From: Lishizhenia tianjinensis
Lineage (GTDB): Bacteria > Bacteroidota > Bacteroidia > Flavobacteriales_D > Crocinitomicaceae
Assembly (NCBI RefSeq): GCF_900116425.1
Contig: NZ_FPAS01000002.1
Span: 390,537-454,536 of the forward strand
DNA length: 64,000 bases
Direction: 5' to 3'
In this document: piece after piece, positions 36,583 through 44,568 of the stretch
How the letters are laid out: every line of letters starts with the position of its first letter
Numbering within the stretch: position 1 is the first letter of the stretch
Position numbers and translations under genes: made by a program
Notes under the pieces: generated by a model
Databases searched by the model: none
Seen by the model: the letters and a program-made list of their open reading frames with translations, nothing else
What the model was told of the DNA's origin: nothing

Positions 36583-38675
36583 AAAATTATTCTTCCCAGT
36601 TTTGTAGCAAATTTACCTTTTACTTTTTCCAAAGCCATTTGTTCTGCCAATAAATCCATCATTTTTTCATCGTCAAGGTTGGTGTCATTTTTAAAGATAT
36701 CTCTTATTTCGTCTATTCTTTCGTTGATTTTACAAATCTTAAAAGAATAAAGGGCACCCAAAACGGCTTGGTTTAAACGATGTATTTCTTGGTTGATGTC
36801 TATGTTGTGCTTCTCCATCCAATGTCTACTTAATTCAAAAGGACTGGATTCTATTTCGCTGACTACTCGCACTATATCTTGGTCATCACTTCTTAAGAAA
36901 TGCTTCACTCCGTAAAGAATGTTTTCATTCACTCCTTCTTTAAAGACCTTGTAAATTTTAGCCAATACCGGAGAAGTAAAGCCCAATTCATCGCGTTCTA
37001 CTTCGTAAACGACCAATTCAATAACAGAGCTTTCAACGATTTCTGTTTGACCCAATTCATCTTTGTGTTCACTTTCTATGGCTCTTGTTCCATATTTTAA
37101 GAGAATACGGATGAGGTCTAACTCATTGGCGTAATATTTTTCTTCCTTAACTACAGGTTGCGGTGTAGATACCATTGCACCACCTCCTTGCGCCATCATG
37201 GCCTCATCGGGCATGTCTGGGAAAGGTGCGTCAAAGAAATCATCCGGGGGCATGTCCTCTGGTATTTGTGCCTTTTGAGGAGCCTTTTGTGTAGGTGTTG
37301 TTTGGGTTTGCTGTTGTGGCGGACGTTGCTGTGCACGTTGTGCCGCTTTTGCCGCTTGCTGTTGATGCTGACCTCTGAGCTTGTTGAGCTCTATCAACAA
37401 AGTTTGCTCCGGCATTTCAAAGCGCGTTGCTGTGTTTTGCAAGTATACCTGACGGGTAATAGAGTCGGGGATAAGCGCAATAGAAGCAACAATGTCTTTG
37501 ATCAAGGTTGCTCTTTTTAGTGGATCATCTCCACCTTCACCTAAAAGCAAATCTGTTTTAAACGATACAAAATCTTGTTTGTGTTCGTCTATATATTCTT
37601 GAAGTTCAGTAGAACTTACTTTTTTCGAGTAAGAATCAGGGTCATCTCCATCTGGGAAGAGTACAACTTTTACGTTGAGTCCTTCCTCCAAAATAAGGTC
37701 TATCCCTCTAAAACTGGCTTTAATACCCGCCGCGTCACCATCATAAAGTATAGTAATATTGTTGGTGTAACGCTTGATTAATCGAATTTGACCCGTTGTT
37801 AAACTGGTACCAGAAGAGGCAACAACATTCTCTATACCCGCTTGGTGCATAGAAATAACATCTGTATATCCTTCTACCAGATAACAGTTGTCATATTTAA
37901 TCATATCTCCCTTGGCAAAGTATAGTCCATACAACACTTCACTTTTGTTGTAGATAATACTTTCGGGAGAATTGAAGTATTTGGCAATTTTCTTATCGCT
38001 CTTGAGTGTTCTACCACCGAAACCAAGTGTTTTACCGGAAACAGAATGTATGGGGAACATTACCCTTCCTCTAAAGAAATCAAAGGTTCTTCCCTCTTTC
38101 TCTTTGGTTAAACCAACTTGTTTTAAATACTTGAGTTGGTAACCTTTTTCAAGTGCAACTTCTGTGAGCGACTTACTGTTTTGCGGACAAAATCCTAATT
38201 GGAATTTTTTAATGATATCATCGCGCAAACCTCTTTCCCTAAAGTAGGAGAGGGCAATAGCTTTTCCTTCGTCACTTTCGTGCATGTGTTCCACAAAGAA
38301 ATCCTTTGCAAAATCATTCACGATGTGTAAACTCTCACGCTCTGTAAGTTGTTCTTGCTCTTCGGGCGTTAAGGGTTTTTCTTCAGGAAGTTCTATGTGA
38401 TATTTATCCGCGAGCCATCTTAACGCCTCAGGATAAGAAAAGTGTTCCTTTTCCATTAAGAAAGTAACAACCGTACCTCCTTTACCTGTAGAGAAACATT
38501 TGAAGATTTGTTTGGCCGGTGAAACAATGAAAGAGGGCGTTTTTTCATCCGTGAAGGGACTCAATCCTTTCAAAGACGAACCTGCTCTTTTCAAGTTCAC
38601 AAATTCCCCGATCACCTCCTCGATGCGCGAGGTTTCCATGATCTCATCTATGATATGTTGGGGGATTCTAGCCAT
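36579..38675 (-). CDS. dnaG: DNA primase
   Basis: The 698-residue primase makes RNA primers for replication. A CHC2-type zinc-binding region lies at the N-terminus, with key residues around 35-65 (GLSPFTDEKTPSFIVSPAKQIFKCFSTGKGG). The TOPRIM core follows (CYLVEGYTDVISMHQAGIENVVASSGTSLT, ILYDGDAAGIKA), then a Gln/Pro-rich linker at about 440-500 and a C-terminal helicase-binding region. The usual first Cys and His of the CHC2 motif appear as Ser and Thr (SPFTDEKT), so zinc binding looks incomplete. It follows the YwqK-like gene with no gap. Confidence 0.95.
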   Translation of the reverse strand: MARIPQHIIDEIMETSRIEEVIGEFVNLKRAGSSLKGLSPFTDEKTPSFIVSPAKQIFKCFSTGKGGTVVTFLMEKEHFSYPEALRWLADKYHIELPEEKPLTPEEQEQLTERESLHIVNDFAKDFFVEHMHESDEGKAIALSYFRERGLRDDIIKKFQLGFCPQNSKSLTEVALEKGYQLKYLKQVGLTKEKEGRTFDFFRGRVMFPIHSVSGKTLGFGGRTLKSDKKIAKYFNSPESIIYNKSEVLYGLYFAKGDMIKYDNCYLVEGYTDVISMHQAGIENVVASSGTSLTTGQIRLIKRYTNNITILYDGDAAGIKASFRGIDLILEEGLNVKVVLFPDGDDPDSYSKKVSSTELQEYIDEHKQDFVSFKTDLLLGEGGDDPLKRATLIKDIVASIALIPDSITRQVYLQNTATRFEMPEQTLLIELNKLRGQHQQQAAKAAQRAQQRPPQQQTQTTPTQKAPQKAQIPEDMPPDDFFDAPFPDMPDEAMMAQGGGAMVSTPQPVVKEEKYYANELDLIRILLKYGTRAIESEHKDELGQTEIVESSVIELVVYEVERDELGFTSPVLAKIYKVFKEGVNENILYGVKHFLRSDDQDIVRVVSEIESSPFELSRHWMEKHNIDINQEIHRLNQAVLGALYSFKICKINERIDEIRDIFKNDTNLDDEKMMDLLAEQMALEKVKGKFATKLGRIIL

Positions 38676-39110
38676 TTATTTTTCTTCGTCGTAGTTTACT
38701 ATTTTACTAATTGAACCGTCTGGCATGTAAAATTTCCATTCACCAACGGTACTGTCGTTGTCGTATTCACCTTTGTAATTCAACATTCCATTTGGGTAAT
38801 AAACAACAGTGTGTCCGTGACGTAAACCGTTTTTGTAGGTAGTAATACTTCTATCCTTTCCATCTACGTCATAGAATTTCCAAACGCCGTGACGTTTTCC
38901 ATCCTTATCTAAACCACCTTTAATTTTAATTTGTTTATGTCCCTCATACCACTCCTGATAAATGTTATTATCTGTAGTATCTTTTAAAGGAAGACTTGCC
39001 AAATCTATGCTTTGTTCTTCTGTCTTGTTCTCCTTTTTTTCATCGGAGCTTCCACAAGCAACTAAGGTAGTTGATAGTAAAACTGCAGTTAAAAATTTAA
39101 GATGCTTCAT
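38676..39110 (-). CDS. MORN/YwqK-like repeat lipoprotein
   Basis: The 144-residue protein has a lipoprotein signal (lipobox LVAC, Cys19), then repeats of the form GKRHGVWKFYDVDG, YKNGLRHGHTVVYYPNG and YDNDSTVGEWKFYMPDG, as in YwqK/MORN-repeat proteins. Database names for this family mention antitoxins, but nothing here supports that role. Its TAA is followed at once by the dnaG ATG, so the genes are coupled. Confidence 0.82.
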   Translation of the reverse strand: MKHLKFLTAVLLSTTLVACGSSDEKKENKTEEQSIDLASLPLKDTTDNNIYQEWYEGHKQIKIKGGLDKDGKRHGVWKFYDVDGKDRSITTYKNGLRHGHTVVYYPNGMLNYKGEYDNDSTVGEWKFYMPDGSISKIVNYDEEK

Positions 39111-39179
39111 GCGTATTATTTTGAATACAATTAGTAAAAATCAAACTTAAGAAAAAAGAAGAAGAGTTGGGAGGGTATC

Positions 39180-40151
39180 CTACTTTTCACGGGTGATTGT
39201 GTACTCTACTAAACCAAGTATTGAGTCCTTGGCCGGAGAAGAAGGAACATCTTTTAAATACTCCAAAGCCTCGTCTTTTAATTTGAGCATACGCTGATAG
39301 GCGTAATCTATACCTCCATGTTCTATAACCAATTGAACGGCACGTTGTACTTTTTTTGGTTTTTCGTTGTGACGACGAACAATATTGAGTAATTCATTTC
39401 TTACTTCTTTGGGAGCTGTATTAACCACATATATAAGCGGTAAAGTCATTTTACGTTCCCTGATATCTATACCCGTTGGTTTTCCAATTTTACCTGGAGT
39501 TCCATAATCGAAGATGTCATCTTTAATTTGAAAAGCCAATCCAATAAGCTCTCCAAACTTACGCATGTTTTCGGCTTGATCTTCACGTTGAACAGAAACA
39601 GCTCCAGCTTCACAACACGAAGAAATTAAACTCGCTGTTTTCTGACGAATGACTTCAAAATAAACCTCTTCGGTAATATCTAGCTTACTCGCTTTTTCTA
39701 TCTGCAGCAATTCTCCTTCACTCATTTCACGCACAGCACGGGCAACGATTTCCAAGGATCTAAACTTCTTGTTTTCTATGGAAAGTAACAAGACGCGAGA
39801 TAGCATGTAATCTCCTACTAAAACGGCAATTTTGTTTTTCCACAAGGCGTTTACAGAGAAGAAACCACGTCTTTCATTGGCATCATCTACAACGTCATCA
39901 TGAACCAGCGTTGCGGTATGGAGGAGTTCAATTAAGGAAGCAGAGTTATAGGTGTCATCACTAATTTCTCCCAACATTTTTGCCGTTAGAAAAAGAAACA
40001 TAGGTCGCATTTGCTTCCCTTTTCTTTTGATGATATAAGTAGTGATTTTATCTAAAAGCGGAACTTTGGATTGCATGGTTTGCTTGAAACGAATCTCAAA
40101 TTCGTCTAATTCGCTTGCAATAGGAGCTTTTATTTCTTTAACCGATAACAT
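39180..40151 (-). CDS. Polyprenyl (octaprenyl-type) diphosphate synthase
   Basis: The 323-residue trans-prenyltransferase has both Asp-rich motifs, VHDDVVDDANERRGF and FQIKDDIFDYG, plus KRKGKQMRPMFLFLTAKM at the substrate site. It should extend farnesyl diphosphate to the C30-C40 chain of the quinone side chain (menaquinone in this phylum). Chain length cannot be read with certainty. A full promoter box lies 11 bases upstream of the ATG. Confidence 0.92.
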   Translation of the reverse strand: MLSVKEIKAPIASELDEFEIRFKQTMQSKVPLLDKITTYIIKRKGKQMRPMFLFLTAKMLGEISDDTYNSASLIELLHTATLVHDDVVDDANERRGFFSVNALWKNKIAVLVGDYMLSRVLLLSIENKKFRSLEIVARAVREMSEGELLQIEKASKLDITEEVYFEVIRQKTASLISSCCEAGAVSVQREDQAENMRKFGELIGLAFQIKDDIFDYGTPGKIGKPTGIDIRERKMTLPLIYVVNTAPKEVRNELLNIVRRHNEKPKKVQRAVQLVIEHGGIDYAYQRMLKLKDEALEYLKDVPSSPAKDSILGLVEYTITREK

Positions 40152-40161
40152 ATACTGGAGG

Positions 40162-40169
40162 CAAAGATA
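40162..40169 (-). promoter_or_regulatory. -7 promoter box of polyprenyl synthase gene
   Basis: The minus strand reads TATCTTTG, a full TANNTTTG match, 10 bases before the ATG. Confidence 0.55.
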
Positions 40170-40242
40170 AATTTAATTCAGAATGGAGAATTAAGAAAGA
40201 TGAATTATTTAAGGAGAGGGAAATTGGGTTACAGTTTTTTGA

Positions 40243-40306
40243 ATTCAACAATTCAATGATTTAACGATTCAATGATTCAACAATTCAATGATTTGAAGAT
40301 TTGAGG
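40243..40306. repeat. ATTCAANN octamer array (eight exact units)
   Basis: Eight units keep exact 8-base spacing: ATTCAACA, ATTCAATG, ATTTAACG, ATTCAATG, ATTCAACA, ATTCAATG, ATTTGAAG and ATTTGAGG. The core ATTCAA or ATTTRA is stable and the last two bases vary. It lies in the 278-base spacer between the polyprenyl synthase promoter and the end of the porG-like gene. Confidence 0.85.
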
Positions 40307-40429
40307 TTTTTTTTATTTTGAGTGAATGCTGTGAAAAGCTTTGTGGCCTTTGGGGTTGATACCACATATTATATCTCTTGCTAGATACTCACAAGCTTTA
40401 CTGAATTTTCTCAAACTCGAAACGGACCT

Positions 40430-41305
40430 TTACAAATTTTTCCACCAGATGATGTGGCGATTGCGTTGTTCGGTTCTAAAAGAACAGGTTCTCGGACTAC
40501 CCAGTTTAAAAGATAAACCTATGCCGAAAGTACTGTACCAATCTTTAGTGTTTGGGTTTCCACGTTTGCTTCCTGCTGGATTTAACGTTGCACTTCTATC
40601 AGCAAAGGCTGCAGATAAATCACCGTTACGAGAACCCAATGCAATATTGTCAACATAAAAATCTCCAACATCATCCAGGTAATCTGTAAAGGTTTTACGT
40701 ATGCCATATTGAATGTTAACTGCAGCTTTTTCACCCAAATTGATTTTAAAACCAAAGCCCATAGGTACCACCAATTGCATGCGACTGTAATAGTCATTCC
40801 CATTCAATTCCGTTCCCTGACCCTCTGTTCCTAGTGGTTGGAGTTCGTGTAGTTCACCGTTGAGTTCGGCTTTTGGGTTGATGCGTGCCATACCTACTTG
40901 CGCAAACATGAAAGGAGTAGCATAGTATTTTTTGTTTCCAATTTTGTAATTGAAGTAATTGAATTCAAATCCTACGGCACCTTCGAATATGGTGCTTTCA
41001 AAGCTTAAATTTCTATTGAGTTGATAATCGTTGTTGGCCAAAGAATCATAGGCTTCTACTTTTCCATAGGTTAAGGAAACGCGTAAGGCAACACGAGAAT
41101 TATAATTGTGTCTAAAAATTAAACCACCCGAAAGGTTGGAGTTGTTAAAATGACCGAATCTATTCAAATCACCGATGTAGTAACTTCCACCTACCGTAAA
41201 GCCTAACTCAGATTTCGACCAAAAATGATCGTGCTGGGCATAGTTTTTTAATGGAACAACCACTAAAAGTAAAAGAAACGTGATGATGCGAAATACTTGA
41301 TTCAT
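40430..41305 (-). CDS. PorG-like outer-membrane protein (DUF6089 family)
   Basis: From MNQVFRIITFLLLLVVVPLKNYAQ the protein has 291 residues and a clear signal peptide; five upstream codons are dropped for that reason. The rest is a predicted outer-membrane beta-barrel (ELGFTVGGSYYIGDLNRFGHF, VGFEFNYFNYKIG, AAVNIQYGIRKTFTDYLDDVGDFYVDN). It resembles DUF6089 proteins related to PorG, a T9SS component. In many Bacteroidota this gene sits beside nadK and is followed by uppS and bamA. Here a toxin-antitoxin cassette separates it from nadK, and uppS/bamA are absent. Confidence 0.75.
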   Translation of the reverse strand: MNQVFRIITFLLLLVVVPLKNYAQHDHFWSKSELGFTVGGSYYIGDLNRFGHFNNSNLSGGLIFRHNYNSRVALRVSLTYGKVEAYDSLANNDYQLNRNLSFESTIFEGAVGFEFNYFNYKIGNKKYYATPFMFAQVGMARINPKAELNGELHELQPLGTEGQGTELNGNDYYSRMQLVVPMGFGFKINLGEKAAVNIQYGIRKTFTDYLDDVGDFYVDNIALGSRNGDLSAAFADRSATLNPAGSKRGNPNTKDWYSTFGIGLSFKLGSPRTCSFRTEQRNRHIIWWKNL

Positions 41306-41317
41306 AATTCTAAAGCA

Positions 41318-41325
41318 CAAACGTA
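41318..41325 (-). promoter_or_regulatory. -7 promoter box of porG-like gene
   Basis: The minus strand reads TACGTTTG, a full TANNTTTG match, 12 bases before the preferred ATG at 41305. This supports that start. Confidence 0.55.
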
Positions 41326-41390
41326 CTACAATTCGTTTTATTATTCAACTCTAAAAAGTGACAAAAAATGTATAAAGGCGTGCACCGTAA

Positions 41391-41440
41391 ATAAAAAAGG
41401 ACAAACGCCATGTTCATCCTTTTTTCAATATTTGTCTTAT
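41391..41440 (-). terminator. Terminator of TA cassette; left copy of flanking direct repeat
   Basis: The hairpin AAAAAAGGACAAAC / GTTCATCCTTTTTT carries two mismatched pairs and a T-run on the minus strand. The whole stretch is nearly identical to 42122-42168 on the other side of the TA cassette, differing by one loop base, a few bases in the T-run and the far end. Confidence 0.8.
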
Positions 41441-41461
41441 CAAAAATTGTATTGATGAAAA

Positions 41462-41755
41462 TTATTTTTCAAAAGAGGGAGTGGGTAGAATTTGTATTTG
41501 CCCACCGATAGCTTTTAATACTTTCATAATTGTTGAGAATTGTGGTTTTGCACCTTCTGATAGGGCTTTATACAAGCTCGGTCTGCTCATACCCGTTTGT
41601 TCAGCAATTTTACTCATACCTATAGCTTTGGCAATATGTCCTATAGCCATAATGATGTCCTTGTCCTCACCACTTTCTATCACAGTGTTAAGGTATTCAG
41701 CTATCATTTCTTTGCTATCTAAGTAGTCTGCTATATCAAATCTAGAAGTTTCCAT
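41462..41755 (-). CDS. HigA-like antitoxin of type II TA system
   Basis: From METSRFDIADYL the protein has 97 residues and a C-terminal helix-turn-helix, about residues 45-90 (GMSKIAEQTGMSRPSLYKALSEGAKPQFSTIMKVLKAIG). It matches the small addiction-module antidote family that pairs with RelE/HigB-like toxins. Its ATG lies 2 bases after the toxin stop codon; a longer start eight codons upstream would overlap the toxin gene. It should neutralise the toxin and repress the shared promoter at the palindrome 42066-42085. Confidence 0.88.
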   Translation of the reverse strand: METSRFDIADYLDSKEMIAEYLNTVIESGEDKDIIMAIGHIAKAIGMSKIAEQTGMSRPSLYKALSEGAKPQFSTIMKVLKAIGGQIQILPTPSFEK

Positions 41756-41757
41756 TA

Positions 41758-42057
41758 TTAAGCGTTTAATTTTGCCCAAATCTCTCGAGCCTTTTTTATG
41801 TCCTTTTGTTGTGTGGACTTGTCTCCACCCATTAGTAGAAGAATGATTTTTCCATCTACTTCTTTAAAGTAAATTCTATAACCTTTTGCATAGTTTATTT
41901 TCAGTTCATGTAATCCATCTCCGAGCTGCTTGCATTCTCCAAAATGTTCATCGCGTTCAAGTTTTTGAATTCTAAACAAAATTTTGGCCTTAGCCCTGAG
42001 GTCTTTAAGTTTTCTGAGCCATTTGTCAAATTCTACAGTTTTTTCAATAAAGTACAC
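41758..42057 (-). CDS. RelE/HigB-like toxin of type II TA system
   Basis: The 99-residue protein has the compact RelE/ParE fold sequence of the phage-derived Gp49/HigB-like group: VEFDKWLRKLKDLRAKAKILFRIQKLERDEHFGECKQLGDGLHELKIN, then GYRIYFKEVDGKIILLLMGGDKSTQQKDIKKAREI. Such toxins usually cleave mRNA on the ribosome. The toxin gene comes first and the antitoxin second, as in higBA-type modules. The cassette lies between nadK and the porG-like gene. Confidence 0.9.
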   Translation of the reverse strand: MYFIEKTVEFDKWLRKLKDLRAKAKILFRIQKLERDEHFGECKQLGDGLHELKINYAKGYRIYFKEVDGKIILLLMGGDKSTQQKDIKKAREIWAKLNA

Positions 42058-42065
42058 TAGATAGG

Positions 42066-42090
42066 TTGTATCTAGTTGGATACAAAGTTA
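42066..42090 (-). promoter_or_regulatory. TA operator palindrome and promoter box
   Basis: TTGTATC (42066-42072) and GATACAA (42079-42085) form a perfect inverted repeat with a 6-base spacer. On the minus strand a full -7 box TAACTTTG (42083-42090) overlaps the outer arm by three bases. A repressor on the palindrome would cover the promoter. The toxin ATG is 8 bases further downstream. Confidence 0.7.
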
Positions 42091-42121
42091 GTTGGTTTTA
42101 TCCTCATAAAAAAATCTATCC

Positions 42122-42168
42122 ATAAAAAAAGGACAAACGCAATGTTCATCCTTTCAATATCTATTATT
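42122..42168 (-). terminator. Terminator of nadK; right copy of flanking direct repeat
   Basis: The arms AAAGGACAAAC / GTTCATCCTTT (42128-42138, 42144-42154) have the same two mismatched pairs as the left copy at 41391-41440, with a T-run on the minus strand. The copies are 731 bases apart and bracket the TA genes and their operator. Confidence 0.8.
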
Positions 42169-42222
42169 TCTACAGTCTAACTTTCCAGAAATTTAAACTC
42201 TAGTTGTCTAGCTATCTAACCT
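42160..42222. repeat. TCTA(G)NNN array, partly degenerate
   Basis: The last three units are exact octamers (TCTAGTTG, TCTAGCTA, TCTAACCT at 42199-42222). Upstream, TCTA-like units continue with 7-9 base spacing from 42160. The array fills the space between the nadK stop codon and its terminator. Confidence 0.65.
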
Positions 42223-43099
42223 AATTTCTTTTATCCACTCCCCACATCATTTTTGCACGTATGGTGTCTAGGAAGTTGTTCTCTTCAAACTTCACCACGT
42301 TGATCATGAATTCAGCCTTTTTGACTGTTACTTCTGTACCATTTTTTATGGGTTTCGAAATGGAGTCTAAGGACATGAGGTAAGATCTGTCTCTTCCTTC
42401 AACTTGCAGTTTAATCGGCATGTGATCGGGAACCACAACGGGTCTTACATTTAAATTGTGCGGAGCAATAGGTGTAAGTATGTGTACCTGACAACCGGGA
42501 GTAATAATTGGACCTCCACAACTCAAAGAATAAGCTGTAGAACCTGTAGGTGTACCTACAATCAATCCATCAGCCCAGTATGAGTTTAAGTATTTACCTT
42601 CCAAACTTGCGTGAACGGTTATCATGGATGAAGTGTCCTTTTTGTGAAGTGTGAGCTCATTCATGGCCAAATTGTCTTCACCAAAAATATTGTCGGCTGT
42701 TTCTACACGTAATAAAGACCTGCTTTGGTGAACGTATTTCTTTTCTTTCACCTTTTGCATGGCCTCATCCAAACTTTCTTCATTAACATTGGCTAAGAAA
42801 CCTAAACGCCCCATGTTGATCCCTAAAATTGGAGCGCCACTTGCGCGAACATAACTAACGGTTCTTAAAAAGGTTCCATCACCTCCAATGGAAACGGCCA
42901 AATCTATACCTGTCGCTAAATCAAAATGAGAATCGAATTCATCAAAGTGATGTCCCATTCCAACTTTTTTAATCAGCTGTTGTTTGAAGTCTGAATGCAC
43001 AACGGGTTGCCATCCAAAATCATTTAAAATATTGAAAAACTTAGCGTATTGGGGAATGTGTTGTTTGATTAACTTACGGCAATAAACGGCAACTTTCAT
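42221..43099 (-). CDS. nadK: NAD kinase
   Basis: The 292-residue enzyme phosphorylates NAD to NADP. It shows the family motifs VSIGGDGTFLRTVSYVR, LGINMGRLGFLANV, NELTLHKKDTSSMI and DGLIVGTPTGSTAYSLSCGGPIITP. It follows the CBS-domain gene by 2 bases, a conserved pairing in Bacteroidota. Confidence 0.96.
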   Translation of the reverse strand: MKVAVYCRKLIKQHIPQYAKFFNILNDFGWQPVVHSDFKQQLIKKVGMGHHFDEFDSHFDLATGIDLAVSIGGDGTFLRTVSYVRASGAPILGINMGRLGFLANVNEESLDEAMQKVKEKKYVHQSRSLLRVETADNIFGEDNLAMNELTLHKKDTSSMITVHASLEGKYLNSYWADGLIVGTPTGSTAYSLSCGGPIITPGCQVHILTPIAPHNLNVRPVVVPDHMPIKLQVEGRDRSYLMSLDSISKPIKNGTEVTVKKAEFMINVVKFEENNFLDTIRAKMMWGVDKRN

Positions 43100-43101
43100 A
43101 C

Positions 43102-43764
43102 TTAAATATTGAGGTAATTGATCAACTCGTCGTATCTGTTTTTCAAATCTTCGTGGTAGGTGTTCTTCTGGTAAGAAGCTTTCACAATGTAGTCGTAACG
43201 CTCCAAAGAACGGATGATTCTACCCAATTCTGTTTGGTTAATTTTAAGGGTTACCTCCAACTTTGTAGAACTTGGTAGAGAGGAAACATAAGCACTTAAA
43301 ATTTTAGCGTTATCAGATTCAACGATTTGTGCAATGTGTGCCAAAGAATAATCATGCTGTGCAATTTCTAATACAATTATCCCACCCACTTCCTTCATGC
43401 TTCCTGTATCGGCGATGTGCTGCATCAAGCGTTTGATGTCTATCACTCCTACATAATTTTCATGATCGTCTAATACGGGTACGGCTGTAATTTTTTCGTC
43501 AGAAATTTTGGCCAATATTTCGTAGATGTGAACGTGTTGTTTTACGTAAGGACGGGGTAAATGATCGAAGAGTTTGTCCAAACTTTGTTCAATATCATTC
43601 CTGTCGAGTATGTTTTCTTCAGAAACTAATCCCACAAAGTTATTCCCTTTCAAAACTGGCAAGTGCTCAACTTTGAATTCTTCCATCCATCTTAACGCTG
43701 TTTCTCCTGAATCAGAGTGTTTTAGTGGTGGAATCTCTTCTGTTATTAATTCTAATGCAATCAT
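43102..43764 (-). CDS. CBS-domain protein
   Basis: The 220-residue protein has two CBS motifs in its first 130 residues (FKVEHLPVLKGNNFVGLVSEENI, KITAVPVLDDHENYVGVIDIKRLM) and a C-terminal region of about 80 residues that looks like an ACT-type fold (GGIIVLEIAQHDYSLAHIAQIVESDNAKIL). CBS pairs usually bind adenine nucleotides. Cotranscription with nadK suggests, without proof, a link to nucleotide or NAD level. It is divergent from pdxJ. Confidence 0.88.
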   Translation of the reverse strand: MIALELITEEIPPLKHSDSGETALRWMEEFKVEHLPVLKGNNFVGLVSEENILDRNDIEQSLDKLFDHLPRPYVKQHVHIYEILAKISDEKITAVPVLDDHENYVGVIDIKRLMQHIADTGSMKEVGGIIVLEIAQHDYSLAHIAQIVESDNAKILSAYVSSLPSSTKLEVTLKINQTELGRIIRSLERYDYIVKASYQKNTYHEDLKNRYDELINYLNI

Positions 43765-43802
43765 TGTCTTGTGCCAATGTAGTTAATTTGGTTCAATGTA
43801 TA

Positions 43803-43810
43803 TAACTTTG
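43803..43810 (+). promoter_or_regulatory. -7 promoter box of pdxJ
   Basis: TAACTTTG is a full TANNTTTG match, 20 bases before the pdxJ ATG, in the 66-base divergent spacer. Confidence 0.55.
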
Positions 43811-43830
43811 GAAACACAAAATTAGTACCT

Positions 43831-44547
43831 ATGGCGACGAAATTAAGTGTAAATGTCAATAAAATAGCAACTTTGCGTAACGCTCGAGGAGGAGACGTTC
43901 CTAATGTTGTGCAGGTTGCGAAAGACTGCGAGACTTTTGGTGCAGATGGAATTACCATACACCCAAGACCCGATGAAAGACACATTACCACCCAAGATGT
44001 TTACGATTTAAAGAAAGTTGTAACCACCGAATATAACATTGAAGGTTACCCGGATGAAAGGTTCTTGCAGCTCTGTAAGGAAACCTTGCCCGAACAAGCT
44101 ACCTTGGTGCCAGATCCACCGCATGTATTGACTTCTAACGCTGGTTGGGATACCATCAAACAACAAGATTTCTTGAAAGAGGTAATTGCCAAGTTGAAGT
44201 CGTGGGGAATTAGAACTTCTATTTTTATTGAAACAGATGTAGAATTGATTGAACATGCTGCAACTACAGGTGTTGATAGAATAGAGTTGTATACAGGGCC
44301 GTACGCGGAGGAATATGCAGCCAATAAAATTGAAGCAGTTGCTCCCTACGTAAAAGCTGCCCAAAGAGCACACGATTTAGGTTTGGGAATTAATGCCGGA
44401 CACGATTTAAGTTTGGAGAATTTAAAATTCTTTAAACAAAGTTTGGTTCAGTTGGATGAAGTTTCAATTGGTCATGCGTTAATTTCAGATGCCCTTTACT
44501 ACGGTTTGGAGAATACAGTTCACATGTACAAACGCTTGCTAGATTAA
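43831..44547 (+). CDS. pdxJ: Pyridoxine 5'-phosphate synthase
   Basis: The 238-residue TIM-barrel enzyme closes the pyridoxine ring from 1-deoxyxylulose 5-phosphate and 3-amino-2-oxopropyl phosphate. It begins with the family pattern [17 protein letters not shown] and shows [41 protein letters not shown] and [16 protein letters not shown]. It is followed at 21 bases by an alpha/beta hydrolase gene. Confidence 0.96.
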   Translation: MATKLSVNVNKIATLRNARGGDVPNVVQVAKDCETFGADGITIHPRPDERHITTQDVYDLKKVVTTEYNIEGYPDERFLQLCKETLPEQATLVPDPPHVLTSNAGWDTIKQQDFLKEVIAKLKSWGIRTSIFIETDVELIEHAATTGVDRIELYTGPYAEEYAANKIEAVAPYVKAAQRAHDLGLGINAGHDLSLENLKFFKQSLVQLDEVSIGHALISDALYYGLENTVHMYKRLLD

Positions 44548-44568
44548 GCACAAAAAAAGAACACAGAT

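Noticed and set aside
38676-39110. Second toxin-antitoxin system suggested by the usual YwqK family name
   Set aside because: It is a lipoprotein with MORN-like repeats, has no toxin partner, and is coupled to dnaG.
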